The notes below the pieces were generated by a model that was given only the letters and a program-made list of their open reading frames with translations, made no database searches and was not told the DNA's origin. Positions 1-5,522 of a stretch of 6,307 nucleotides of DNA are shown one piece after another. This DNA is from Oscillospiraceae bacterium (GTDB lineage Bacteria; Bacillota; Clostridia; Oscillospirales; Ruminococcaceae), in assembly GCA_009782665.1 (NCBI GenBank), contig WRIP01000082.1:1-6307 (forward strand), written 5' to 3'. The translations under genes were made by a program, and so were the position numbers. Within the stretch, counting starts at the first letter, position 1. Each line of letters begins with the position of its first letter.

Positions 1-2
1 TG

Positions 3-680
3 AAAACCAACATGGCAGATACTCCCATAGATAACTCTGAAATGAGCTACTCGCTCATTGTCGGTTATTCCGACAAAGGAGAGCGTCTACATATCACCAA
101 TCCACTAGATAGAATCGAAACGTTTGAGACAGACCGATACCTCAAACAAGACTGGATCTTCATAAGCTGTAAACAGCAAGAGACTATATACCAAGACTAT
201 CCGGAAATCCTTAGAAACTCTCTAACACACATCTACTTCGAGCTCAATCGTAAGTCGGAAGAGGGTAGATATTTTGGAGCTTCGGCATACTGTAGATGGG
301 CCGAGGATGTAGTTGCCGGACGATTTGATAAACTACAGGATTTATGGGCTAACTATGGTGCATACTTCTGTACTCTTGCCACAAACTCATGGGCGAATAA
401 CGGGATTGATGCACCTCATGCTTGCTTCCCGACAATACTCTCATCGCTTCATCCCGAATACAAAGAGATGTGTGATGAGATAGCAAAGCAGTACTTTGCT
501 ATCGGTAACAATAATGGTAAAGGTGGAATATGGCATGATCTCGAAATGCTAGGTGGTGCGTTCAATGTCAGTAATGACGTAATGCGAGATAAAGCTAAGA
601 GAACAAAGATATCTGATAAACTAAAACAAGCCGGTGACTGTATGCAGGAAATTTCCGAAGTTATCAAACCATATATATAG
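3..680 (+). CDS. BtrH/C39-peptidase-like protein, C-terminal part (5' partial)
   Basis: The frame is open to the window edge. The first ATG, at 12, has no visible Shine-Dalgarno site in the 11 bases before it, so the true start probably lies upstream and this is the C-terminal part of a longer protein. Counting from that ATG, the segment IVGYSDKGERLHITNP (16-31) resembles the part of BtrH/C39-type proteins that recalls a bound or cleaved substrate loop, followed by DRYLKQDWIF (41-50). A helical C-terminal half has GRYFGASAYCRWAEDV (85-100), YGAYFCTLATNSWAN (115-129) and GGIWHDLEMLGGAFNVS (171-187). This layout recalls proteins with a BtrH N-terminal or C39-like domain, named after the butirosin acyl carrier protein transferase BtrH. 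The assignment is from memory of the family pattern. No catalytic residue can be assigned because the N-terminal domain is missing, and there is no signal peptide or membrane segment in view. It stops with TAG 26 bases before the next gene, probably in the same operon. If the ATG at 12 were the start, the product would have 222 residues. Confidence 0.55.
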   Translation, partial: KTNMADTPIDNSEMSYSLIVGYSDKGERLHITNPLDRIETFETDRYLKQDWIFISCKQQETIYQDYPEILRNSLTHIYFELNRKSEEGRYFGASAYCRWAEDVVAGRFDKLQDLWANYGAYFCTLATNSWANNGIDAPHACFPTILSSLHPEYKEMCDEIAKQYFAIGNNNGKGGIWHDLEMLGGAFNVSNDVMRDKAKRTKISDKLKQAGDCMQEISEVIKPYI

Positions 681-693
681 ACATTGATATGTC

Positions 694-700
694 GAAAGGA
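694..700 (+). promoter_or_regulatory. ribosome binding site that decides the start of the toroid gene
   Basis: GAAAGGA ends 6 bases before the ATG at 707. A more upstream in-frame ATG at 689 lies before this site and is preceded only by an AT-rich stretch without a Shine-Dalgarno match. The site therefore favours 707 as the start and shortens the longest frame by six residues. Confidence 0.7.
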
Positions 701-706
701 AAAATT

Positions 707-1642
707 ATGAATAGTTCTACATATTTGTCTGCTGCTACATTTATGCAGCGCAACGCACGACCACTAGATTATGCAAGATGGCAGTTTCACTTTGAAGATG
801 GCAGTGTTGAGCAACTGCTTCACACCCTGTCCTACTACCAAAATGAAGATGGAGGGTTCGGACACGCACTGGAACCGGATTGTCACAATCCGTTCTCCAG
901 TCCGATTCAAACATGGGCAGCAACAGAAATCATCAATGAAATCGGATTTCGCGATAAAACCCATCCCATTATCGTCTCAATCCTCTCATATCTTAGTTCT
1001 AAAGAGCATTTCAGAGACGACTGCTGGCTTAGTAGCATCCCTAGTAACAACGAATACCCTCATGCTCCTTGGTGGGAGTATGATAATGATAGTACCTCAA
1101 ATAACCGATATAATCCGACGGTCGCATTAGTCGGTTTCATTATTCGTTTTGCTGACGCAAACAGTAATCTATATCACCTAGCATGTCGATTGGCGAAAGA
1201 CTTATATACCTCATATGAAGCTATGTTTAGTGACCTTCAAGCACCCAAAAAACCGGAAATGCATACAGTGGTTTGTTTTGTTAAGTTGCTAGACTATTTA
1301 AAACAAACAGAGGCAAAGGATATTATTGATACTTCCTCACTAGAACAACTGCTGAGATTACAGATTAAGCAGTGTATACCATCCGATAGAAACGAATGGG
1401 AAACTAAGTATATCTGTAAGCCTTCATGGTATTTACGCTCAAAAAACAGTGTTTTCTATGAAGACAACAAAGCTATGGCAGACTACGAAATGGAATACAT
1501 AGTAAAAAGCCAACTCACTGATGGTAGTTGGAGTATACCCTGGAGCTGGAATGATTATGCCGATAGTTGGGAACTCAGTAAGATTTGGTGGAAAGCGCAC
1601 GGAATTATAATGAATATGCTTTACCTCAAAGGAATGGAATAG
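707..1642 (+). CDS. terpenoid-cyclase/prenyltransferase-fold (alpha/alpha toroid) protein of unknown function
   Basis: A 311-residue soluble protein. QNEDGGFG (45-52) and QLTDGSW (269-275) match the QW-type repeats that link helices in squalene cyclases and protein prenyltransferases, so a six-hairpin toroid fold is likely. Other marks are NARPLDYARWQFHFEDGS (16-33), ALEPDCHNPFSSPIQTW (54-70), the aromatic patch YPHAPWWEY (117-125) and a Trp-rich C-terminus with WSW (279-281), SW (287-288) and IWW (293-295). I see no DXDD motif as in protonation-type cyclases and no clear zinc site as in prenyltransferase beta subunits, so it may bind rather than cyclise its ligand. Similar proteins in Bacillota are usually annotated only as prenyltransferase/squalene oxidase repeat or hypothetical. 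It lies 26 bases after the BtrH-like gene and 11 bases before the VOC gene, which implies co-transcription. The start at 707 is chosen from the ribosome binding site. The fold is fairly sure, the reaction unknown. Confidence 0.75.
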   Translation: MNSSTYLSAATFMQRNARPLDYARWQFHFEDGSVEQLLHTLSYYQNEDGGFGHALEPDCHNPFSSPIQTWAATEIINEIGFRDKTHPIIVSILSYLSSKEHFRDDCWLSSIPSNNEYPHAPWWEYDNDSTSNNRYNPTVALVGFIIRFADANSNLYHLACRLAKDLYTSYEAMFSDLQAPKKPEMHTVVCFVKLLDYLKQTEAKDIIDTSSLEQLLRLQIKQCIPSDRNEWETKYICKPSWYLRSKNSVFYEDNKAMADYEMEYIVKSQLTDGSWSIPWSWNDYADSWELSKIWWKAHGIIMNMLYLKGME

Positions 1643-1643
1643 A

Positions 1644-1648
1644 TGAGG
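1644..1648 (+). promoter_or_regulatory. ribosome binding site that decides the start of the VOC gene
   Basis: TGAGG lies just after the TAG of the toroid gene, 5 bases before ATG 1654 and 8 bases before the adjacent ATG 1657. It excludes the longer frame from 1585, which would overlap the end of the toroid gene and add 23 residues (MVESARNYN and on) unlike any VOC N-terminus. Confidence 0.7.
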
Positions 1649-1653
1649 TAATT

Positions 1654-2088
1654 ATGATGAATCTATGCCCTTATCTGATAGTTAAGGATTTAGCAAAATC
1701 CATGGCATTCTACACCACGTTTTTGCAAACACAACCCATCAGCTATAGTCCGGGACGTTTCATTCAGTATAATTTCGACAATTCACGTTTGGCACTATAT
1801 AATCCGGATTATGATAGAAGGCTTATAGCCGAGTTTACAGATATTACAAGACACTTTAATCTGCCATATCTCGAATCGATGAAAACACCGACACGATACG
1901 GAAACAATGTTGTCCTCAACTTTTCGGTTGAGGACCTGAAAAACGAATATGAACGTATTAAATTGCTTGCAATAGGAGAGCAGTCCGACTATATATACAT
2001 CAATGTTGCCGCACCATATTGGTGCTTTTGGTTGAGAGATCCCGATGGTAACTGTATAGAGGTTACTGGCAATTATTCACCTGACTAA
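1654..2088 (+). CDS. VOC-family (glyoxalase/bleomycin-resistance fold) protein
   Basis: A 144-residue protein (143 if the adjacent ATG at 1657 is used), the usual size for a single-chain VOC protein with two beta-alpha-beta-beta-beta modules. Module one starts with CPYLIVKDLAKSMAFYTTFL (5-24), where the V-x-D-x-x-x-S-x-x-F-Y pattern is typical. Module two has VVLNFSVEDLKNEYERIK (86-103) and ends with FWLRDPDGNCIEV (125-137), the DPDGN-x-IE signature. Glu136 occupies the usual last metal-ligand position. The histidine that normally follows the N-terminal strand of metal-dependent members is not there (Pro6-Tyr7 instead), so metal-dependent chemistry is doubtful. Drug or metabolite binding, or a cofactor-free role, is as likely. 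The family includes glyoxalase I, dioxygenases and antibiotic-binding proteins, and no substrate can be inferred. It is only 11 bases after the toroid gene and 24 bases before the MmcQ-like gene. Confidence 0.8.
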   Translation: MMNLCPYLIVKDLAKSMAFYTTFLQTQPISYSPGRFIQYNFDNSRLALYNPDYDRRLIAEFTDITRHFNLPYLESMKTPTRYGNNVVLNFSVEDLKNEYERIKLLAIGEQSDYIYINVAAPYWCFWLRDPDGNCIEVTGNYSPD

Positions 2089-2112
2089 AGATATATTTTT
2101 GGTAGGAAAAGT

Positions 2113-2499
2113 ATGACACATCAAGAGATTATTGATTATTGTATGAAAAAGAAGGGAGCATACCTGGATTATCCTTTTGATCAGCAAATGCCGGTTATCA
2201 AGGTCAATTCAGATTCACAACAAAAAGGGCGAATATTCGCTCAGGTATTCTTTCTTAAAGGTCAACCTAAAGTTACTCTCAACTGTACTCCAGTTATGGG
2301 AGAATTCTATCGTTCGATTTATCCAGATACGGTAGTGCGTGGGTATCATTGTCCTGCCGTACAACAACCTCATTTTAATACTATATCTTTAGACTCAGTA
2401 ATCTCGGATGAAGAGCTGTATCATATGATGGATCAATCATATGATACAGTTATTGCCAAGTATCCTGCCTACATCCAACGACAGATTCTGAGTCAGTAG
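2113..2499 (+). CDS. MmcQ/YjbR family protein
   Basis: A 128-residue protein that matches the MmcQ/YjbR family along its full length. An N-terminal helix THQEIIDYCMKKKGAYLDYPF (2-22) ends in the typical Y-P-F turn, followed by the strand PVIKV (27-31), the core RIFAQVFFLKGQPKVTLNC (40-58), the loop YPDTVVRGYHC (70-80), HFNTISLDSVISDEEL (87-102) and a last helix with MMDQSYDTVIAKYP (105-118). The family has a CyaY-like (frataxin-like) alpha/beta fold and is often labelled DNA-binding, but its function is mostly unproven. The start follows TAGGA at 2103-2107, 5 bases upstream. It is the last gene of the four-gene run: 45 bases after its TAG a probable terminator begins. Families of this kind often sit beside VOC or other small enzyme genes without a known shared pathway. 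Confidence 0.85.
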   Translation: MTHQEIIDYCMKKKGAYLDYPFDQQMPVIKVNSDSQQKGRIFAQVFFLKGQPKVTLNCTPVMGEFYRSIYPDTVVRGYHCPAVQQPHFNTISLDSVISDEELYHMMDQSYDTVIAKYPAYIQRQILSQ

Positions 2500-2544
2500 C
2501 GTTTCTCTGTTGAAAAGAAAATGATATTGTCTTTAGGTTGAACC

Positions 2545-2576
2545 TCTCACGCACAAAGTCGTGAGATTCGTTTTTC
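2545..2576 (+). terminator. probable intrinsic terminator after the four-gene run
   Basis: TCTCACG (2545-2551) pairs perfectly with CGTGAGA (2560-2566) around an 8-base loop. TTCGTTTTTC follows, so the T-run is interrupted by CG but otherwise suitable. The position, 45 bases downstream of the last stop codon and before a new promoter, fits the end of a transcript. An imperfect T-tract keeps the call moderate. Confidence 0.6.
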
Positions 2577-2639
2577 TCGTATTTCTCTGAATATGGCTAA
2601 GTTACCTATTTCCTACACACTATCCATTAGAGTTCGTGA

Positions 2640-2751
2640 TACTACAGATTCGGATGATTCGCTTCTTATTCTATTGCTTTATGCTAAGCCATTAATAATG
2701 ACTTTAAGCCTTTGTTTAGGATTTTCTTAGCAGACATGTATATCTGTAGTA
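2640..2751. repeat. nested inverted repeats, possible structured RNA or remnant element
   Basis: TACTACAGAT (2640-2649) is the exact reverse complement of ATCTGTAGTA (2742-2751). Inside it, TGCTAAG (2682-2688) is the exact reverse complement of CTTAGCA (2726-2732). The central part carries a small palindrome, CATTAATAATG (2690-2700). The two stems are nested and compatible, giving a long-range fold of about 112 bases on either strand. I see no clear promoter or terminator dedicated to it, so RNA expression is only a possibility, and AT-rich DNA makes chance pairing more likely. Confidence 0.35.
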
Positions 2752-2776
2752 ACTGGCGTTAGCGGGATACCTGATT

Positions 2777-2807
2777 AGTTTTTTATTCGATTGTCCTGTA
2801 AAAAACT
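2777..2807. repeat. AT-rich inverted repeat upstream of the efflux-gene promoter
   Basis: AGTTTTTTA (2777-2785) is the exact reverse complement of TAAAAAACT (2799-2807), with a 13-base centre. It ends 10 bases before the proposed -35 region of the next promoter. It could be a regulator site, an A-tract activating element or a chance result of low G+C. It is too poor in G+C to be a convincing terminator. Confidence 0.35.
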
Positions 2808-2817
2808 CGTAAGTATA

Positions 2818-2846
2818 TGGTTATGGACTAGCTAAGATGGTATAAT
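2818..2846 (+). promoter_or_regulatory. sigma-70-type promoter with extended -10 for the efflux gene
   Basis: A perfect TATAAT (2841-2846) is preceded by TGG (2838-2840), giving the TGN extended -10 element. The -35 position at 17 bases, TGGTTA (2818-2823), matches TTGACA at only three places, which is acceptable for an extended -10 promoter. Transcription would start near 2853 and leave a leader of about 60 bases before ATG 2914. Confidence 0.65.
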
Positions 2847-2868
2847 CTATATAAAAAAGGAAAGGCAT

Positions 2869-2898
2869 CAGCAGAATAACTTTTGTATATTCTGACTG
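2869..2898 (+). promoter_or_regulatory. bulged hairpin or operator in the leader of the efflux gene
   Basis: CAG-CAGAATA (2869-2878) pairs with TATTCTG-A-CTG (2888-2898), giving ten base pairs with one bulged A and a 9-base loop. It lies between the predicted transcription start and the ATG at 2914, and just after a purine-rich GGAAAGG (2859-2865) that is too far from the ATG to be a normal ribosome binding site. As DNA it could be an operator for a dimeric repressor placed downstream of the promoter. As RNA it could affect translation. Confidence 0.4.
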
Positions 2899-2913
2899 TA
2901 CTACTATAACTGG

Positions 2914-4101
2914 ATGAGTCTAAAAACCAAATCTAAAATTGACTTGAGCCTATTGATGACCGCAGGTCATCTTTGTTGTGATCTGAACCAGTCGATGGTA
3001 CCGGCGTTACTGCCATTCTTGGTAGCTCAACGCGGTATCGACTATACTGCAGCAGCCGGATTGGTGTTTGCAAGCAGTTCCTTATCCTCCCTTATTCAAC
3101 CGTTACTCGGAATGCTATCCGATCGGAATCAGAGACCTTGGCTCATGGCGGTCGGAATTCTGACGACCGGTATAGGAATTGCATCCATAGGCTTTTTGAG
3201 TAGCTATTGGGGTATCTTTGCCATGATTATGCTTGCGGGATTTGGAAGTGCGCTATTTCATCCCGAAGGCGGCAGGATGGCCAACTGTGTTTCAGGAGAG
3301 CAGAAAGGGCGTGCCATCAGCAATTTCTCGGTTGGCGGTAATATCGGCTACTCGATAGGTCCCTTGATTGCGACTGCAGCCGTTTCGGCAGTCGGTCTTC
3401 ACGGTACGGCATTTGCATTGGTACCTACCGCAATCATGGTTACGATTCTGCTGCTTATGCAGAAACGGTTGAAACAGCTATCGGATACTGCACGACAACA
3501 AGCCGCTATACGGGTCGATGAACTCAAACAGAAGGATGATTGGTCGGGGTTTGTAAGACTCTGCTTATCTATATTTACGCGTTCCATCATCAGCAGTGGG
3601 ATCCAAACATTTGTACCGTTGTACTGGGTTGCAGTACTCATGCAATCACAGAAAAGCGGTGCTCTCATGGTATCCATAATATCACTTGCATCAGCTGTGA
3701 CCGCATTCTTTGGAGGACGTTTAGCAGACCGATTCGGATTCCGAAAGGTCATCAGAATTTCCTGTGCATGTGTATTCCCGCTCATACTGTTGTTTCTCTT
3801 TACCAAAAACATTGTGATTGCCACCGCGATTGTCGTTTTGATAACTGCAGCCAACCAGACCGGGCATAGCCCCTCGATTGTGCTGGGACAGGGATATCTT
3901 CCCACACGGGTAGGTCTGGCTTCGGGTATGACCATTGGTCTTGCAGTTAGCATGGGTGGAATGTGTTCTCCCTTACTCGGCAGAGTTGGAGATAACTACG
4001 GTCTTTCAACCGCACTCTATGTCGTGTCAGCTGTGGCATTCGTTGGCTTTATGATGACGTTACTCATCAAGAAAGATACAGCAGTTGCTACCGAACAATA
4101 A
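2914..4101 (+). CDS. major facilitator superfamily efflux protein, Fsr (fosmidomycin resistance)-like
   Basis: A 395-residue integral membrane protein, close to the length of E. coli Fsr (about 406), with the pattern of a 12-helix MFS exporter. The N-terminal helix LLMTAGHLCCDLNQSMVPALLPFL (13-36) matches the Fsr-type start. Next come GMLSDRNQRPW (66-76, the motif A loop between helices 2 and 3), GFGSALFHPEGGRMA (109-123) and FSVGGNIGYSIGP (138-150), both typical of Fsr relatives. A hydrophilic central loop (about 183-212) separates the halves, and the second half repeats motif A as GGRLADRFGFRK (267-278), followed by GLASGMTIGLAVSMGGMCSPLLGRVGD (334-360). Likely role: proton-driven export of a drug or small metabolite, substrate unknown. 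The ATG at 2914 is the first start after an in-frame stop at 2893 and fits the family N-terminus, but it has no Shine-Dalgarno site nearby. It is first in an operon with the nitroreductase (24-base gap) and tag. Confidence 0.85.
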   Translation: MSLKTKSKIDLSLLMTAGHLCCDLNQSMVPALLPFLVAQRGIDYTAAAGLVFASSSLSSLIQPLLGMLSDRNQRPWLMAVGILTTGIGIASIGFLSSYWGIFAMIMLAGFGSALFHPEGGRMANCVSGEQKGRAISNFSVGGNIGYSIGPLIATAAVSAVGLHGTAFALVPTAIMVTILLLMQKRLKQLSDTARQQAAIRVDELKQKDDWSGFVRLCLSIFTRSIISSGIQTFVPLYWVAVLMQSQKSGALMVSIISLASAVTAFFGGRLADRFGFRKVIRISCACVFPLILLFLFTKNIVIATAIVVLITAANQTGHSPSIVLGQGYLPTRVGLASGMTIGLAVSMGGMCSPLLGRVGDNYGLSTALYVVSAVAFVGFMMTLLIKKDTAVATEQ

Positions 4102-4125
4102 TTCAAAGTATATGGAGGTATTTTA

Positions 4126-4809
4126 GTGAGTATAAAGAATGAGGTTATTTCAAAACGTAAATCGGTTCGTAAGTACGACTCTAAACCTCTTTTGCCCGAT
4201 GCTATTCAAAACCTTAAGAAACAGATTGAAGCGGTTACAACGCTGTTTAGCGATATTAAGTTTTCAATTGAGATAGAAGAGAGTACAAAAGGTATATTCG
4301 GGGTAAAGGCACCGCATTACCTCATATTCCGATCTGAACAAAAAGATGGATATCTCTTGAATACCGGATTCATCGGACAGCTACTCAGCCTATATCTCTC
4401 GGAGGCTGGAATTGGTTCCTGTTGGCTGGGAATGGCAAAACCCGAAGGTGAAGGCAGCTATCCTTTTGTTATCAGTATGGCATTTGGAACGGCTAACGAA
4501 GATATATATCGTAAGCCGGATGAATTCAAGAGAAAACCGCTTAGTGAAATCAGCGAAGGTGATGACACTAGGCTGGAAGCTGTACGACTAGCACCTAGCG
4601 GAATGAACAGTCAAAATTGGTATTTCGTTTCACATGATTCGAAGATTGATTGCTATATCAAGTCTGGTAAGATGTCAAAACGACTCAGTATGATAGATAT
4701 GGGAATTGCACTGGCTCACATTTATGTTGAAAGTGCTAACTTCGCTTTCTCAAAGGCTGAGGAACATAAGGTAATATCAAAGTACGAGTATGTAGGAACC
4801 GTGATATAG
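4126..4809 (+). CDS. nitroreductase family flavoprotein (TM1586-like)
   Basis: A 227-residue protein resembling the group of putative nitroreductases typified by Thermotoga TM1586, in which two nitroreductase-like halves form one chain. SKRKSVRKYDSKPL (9-22) is the typical N-terminal R-x-S-x-R-x-Y/F FMN-phosphate-binding motif. GFIGQLLSLYLSEAGIGSCWLGM (81-103) is the helix that packs near the flavin. EAVRLAPSGMNSQNWYF (151-167) repeats the second R-x-APSG-x-NSQ-W segment, and IDMGIALAHIYVES (190-203) follows. FMN-dependent NAD(P)H reduction of a nitro or quinone-type compound is expected from the family, but the true substrate is unknown. The start is GTG at 4126, set by GGAGGT at 4114-4119 with a 6-base gap. 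No signal peptide or membrane segment, so it is cytoplasmic. It is co-transcribed with the efflux gene upstream and tag 14 bases downstream. Confidence 0.8.
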   Translation: MSIKNEVISKRKSVRKYDSKPLLPDAIQNLKKQIEAVTTLFSDIKFSIEIEESTKGIFGVKAPHYLIFRSEQKDGYLLNTGFIGQLLSLYLSEAGIGSCWLGMAKPEGEGSYPFVISMAFGTANEDIYRKPDEFKRKPLSEISEGDDTRLEAVRLAPSGMNSQNWYFVSHDSKIDCYIKSGKMSKRLSMIDMGIALAHIYVESANFAFSKAEEHKVISKYEYVGTVI

Positions 4810-4823
4810 GGTGAGGAGATAAT

Positions 4824-5396
4824 ATGAGTCTGGTTGCAAGGTGTTTCGGAGGCAGTGATTTAGCGAATGATTATCACGATCATGAGTGGGGGAGACCTAT
4901 TCATGATGACAATATGTTGTTTGAGATGCTGACGCTGGAAGCGGCTCAGGCCGGTTTATCTTGGAATACCATTCTGAATAAACGAGAAAACTATCGCAAA
5001 ACATTCTCGGGTTTCGATCCTAAGAAGGTTGCACTCTTTGATGATGCTAAAGTCGAGGTGTTAATGCAAGACAAAGGTATAGTGAGAAACCGACTGAAAA
5101 TCACCTCTACCATCAATAATGCGAAGGTGTTTCTTGCGATAGCTGACGAATTCGGTACTTTTGATAACTTCATCTGGTCATATGTGAACAACACCCCTAT
5201 CGTCGGACATTGGGAGAGTTTCGCTAACATGCCGGCAAAAACCGAACTGTCCGACCGAATCAGTAAAGATCTTAAGAAGCGCGGATTCAGATTTGTCGGT
5301 TCAACGATAGTATATTCTTTTCTGCAAGCAGCAGGATTGGTCAATGATCATCTGATTAGCTGCCATACATATGCCGAGATGATGTCGGTCAAATAG
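4824..5396 (+). CDS. tag: DNA-3-methyladenine glycosylase I
   Basis: A 190-residue protein, close to E. coli Tag (187), and recognisable along the full length. Tag removes 3-methyladenine from alkylated DNA by hydrolysing the N-glycosidic bond, the first step of base excision repair. The zinc ligands of Tag are all present: Cys7, His18 (in YHDHEWG, 17-23), His176 and Cys180 (in NDHLISC, 174-180). The base-binding pocket residues Tyr17, Glu39 and Trp47 are kept, the last two in LEAAQAGLSW (38-47). KKRGFRFVGSTIVYSFLQAAGLVNDH forms the conserved C-terminal core. The N-terminus is two residues shorter between Cys7 and His18 than in E. coli. The start at 4824 follows GAGGAG (4813-4818) with a 5-base gap. 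It is the last gene of the efflux/nitroreductase unit and has no clear terminator after its TAG, so some transcripts may run into the next gene. Confidence 0.95.
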   Translation: MSLVARCFGGSDLANDYHDHEWGRPIHDDNMLFEMLTLEAAQAGLSWNTILNKRENYRKTFSGFDPKKVALFDDAKVEVLMQDKGIVRNRLKITSTINNAKVFLAIADEFGTFDNFIWSYVNNTPIVGHWESFANMPAKTELSDRISKDLKKRGFRFVGSTIVYSFLQAAGLVNDHLISCHTYAEMMSVK

Positions 5397-5415
5397 CATT
5401 TCAATATAAATGTAA

Positions 5416-5444
5416 TTGACCTCTCATATGTCGAACGATATAAT
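5416..5444 (+). promoter_or_regulatory. strong sigma-70-type promoter for the decarboxylase beta-subunit gene
   Basis: TTGACC (5416-5421, five of six consensus bases) and a perfect TATAAT (5439-5444) are separated by 17 bases, the optimal spacing. Transcription would start near 5451-5452 and give a leader of about 70 bases. This is the best promoter in the window. Confidence 0.85.
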
Positions 5445-5507
5445 TTGTATATAGGGTTAGTGATAATTGTTTGTTAACGAAATATGTAAGAGAAATATAT
5501 GTTTTTT

Positions 5508-5513
5508 GGAGGT
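5508..5513 (+). promoter_or_regulatory. ribosome binding site that decides the beta-subunit start
   Basis: GGAGGT directly touches the in-frame ATG at 5514, which leaves no room for a usual spacer, but stands 9 bases before ATG 5523. Another in-frame ATG at 5499 lies upstream of the site with only a weak purine stretch before it. This favours 5523. Confidence 0.7.
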
Positions 5514-5522
5514 ATGGGATAT

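Larger units (their letters stand above)
2577..2817. other. non-coding interval with no convincing gene
   Basis: This AT-rich stretch between terminator and promoter has no open frame with a ribosome binding site. The longest ATG-initiated frame I traced is 45 codons (2593-2730, MAKLPISYTL and on), but it has no Shine-Dalgarno site and no recognisable family. The stretch does contain inverted repeats, listed separately, so a small RNA or a decayed element is possible. The hexamer GCTAAG recurs in it. Confidence 0.5.

Noticed and set aside
449..667. Minus-strand 72-codon frame
   Set aside because: It lies opposite the BtrH/C39-like gene, has no recognisable family and looks like a shadow of that gene.
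741..1130. Alternative frames on both strands inside the toroid gene
   Set aside because: They lie entirely inside a gene with clear protein motifs, have no family resemblance and no supporting ribosome binding sites.
1585..1653. N-terminal extension of the VOC gene overlapping the toroid gene
   Set aside because: The added 23 residues are unlike a VOC N-terminus, and a ribosome binding site directly precedes ATG 1654.
2593..2730. 45-codon frame in the intergenic region
   Set aside because: No ribosome binding site, no known family, and it overlaps the nested inverted repeats.
2883..2909. Possible eight-codon leader peptide (TTG start) before the efflux gene
   Set aside because: The start codon is weak, lies inside the hairpin and is 17 bases from the nearest purine-rich site. 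Nothing in its codons suggests attenuation.
2700..2913. Riboswitch or T-box leader before the efflux gene
   Set aside because: I found no T-box consensus or other recognisable riboswitch core, and the predicted leader after the promoter is only about 60 bases.
3399..3953. Minus-strand 184-codon frame and a plus-strand 109-codon frame inside the efflux gene
   Set aside because: Both are shadows of the MFS gene, whose motifs are clear over its whole length.
4991..5344. Minus-strand 117-codon frame opposite tag
   Set aside because: The tag gene on the other strand is complete with all zinc ligands, so this frame is a shadow.
5397..5412. CATTT...AAATG hairpin after tag as a terminator
   Set aside because: Only five AT-rich pairs and no T-run follow, so it does not qualify as an intrinsic terminator.
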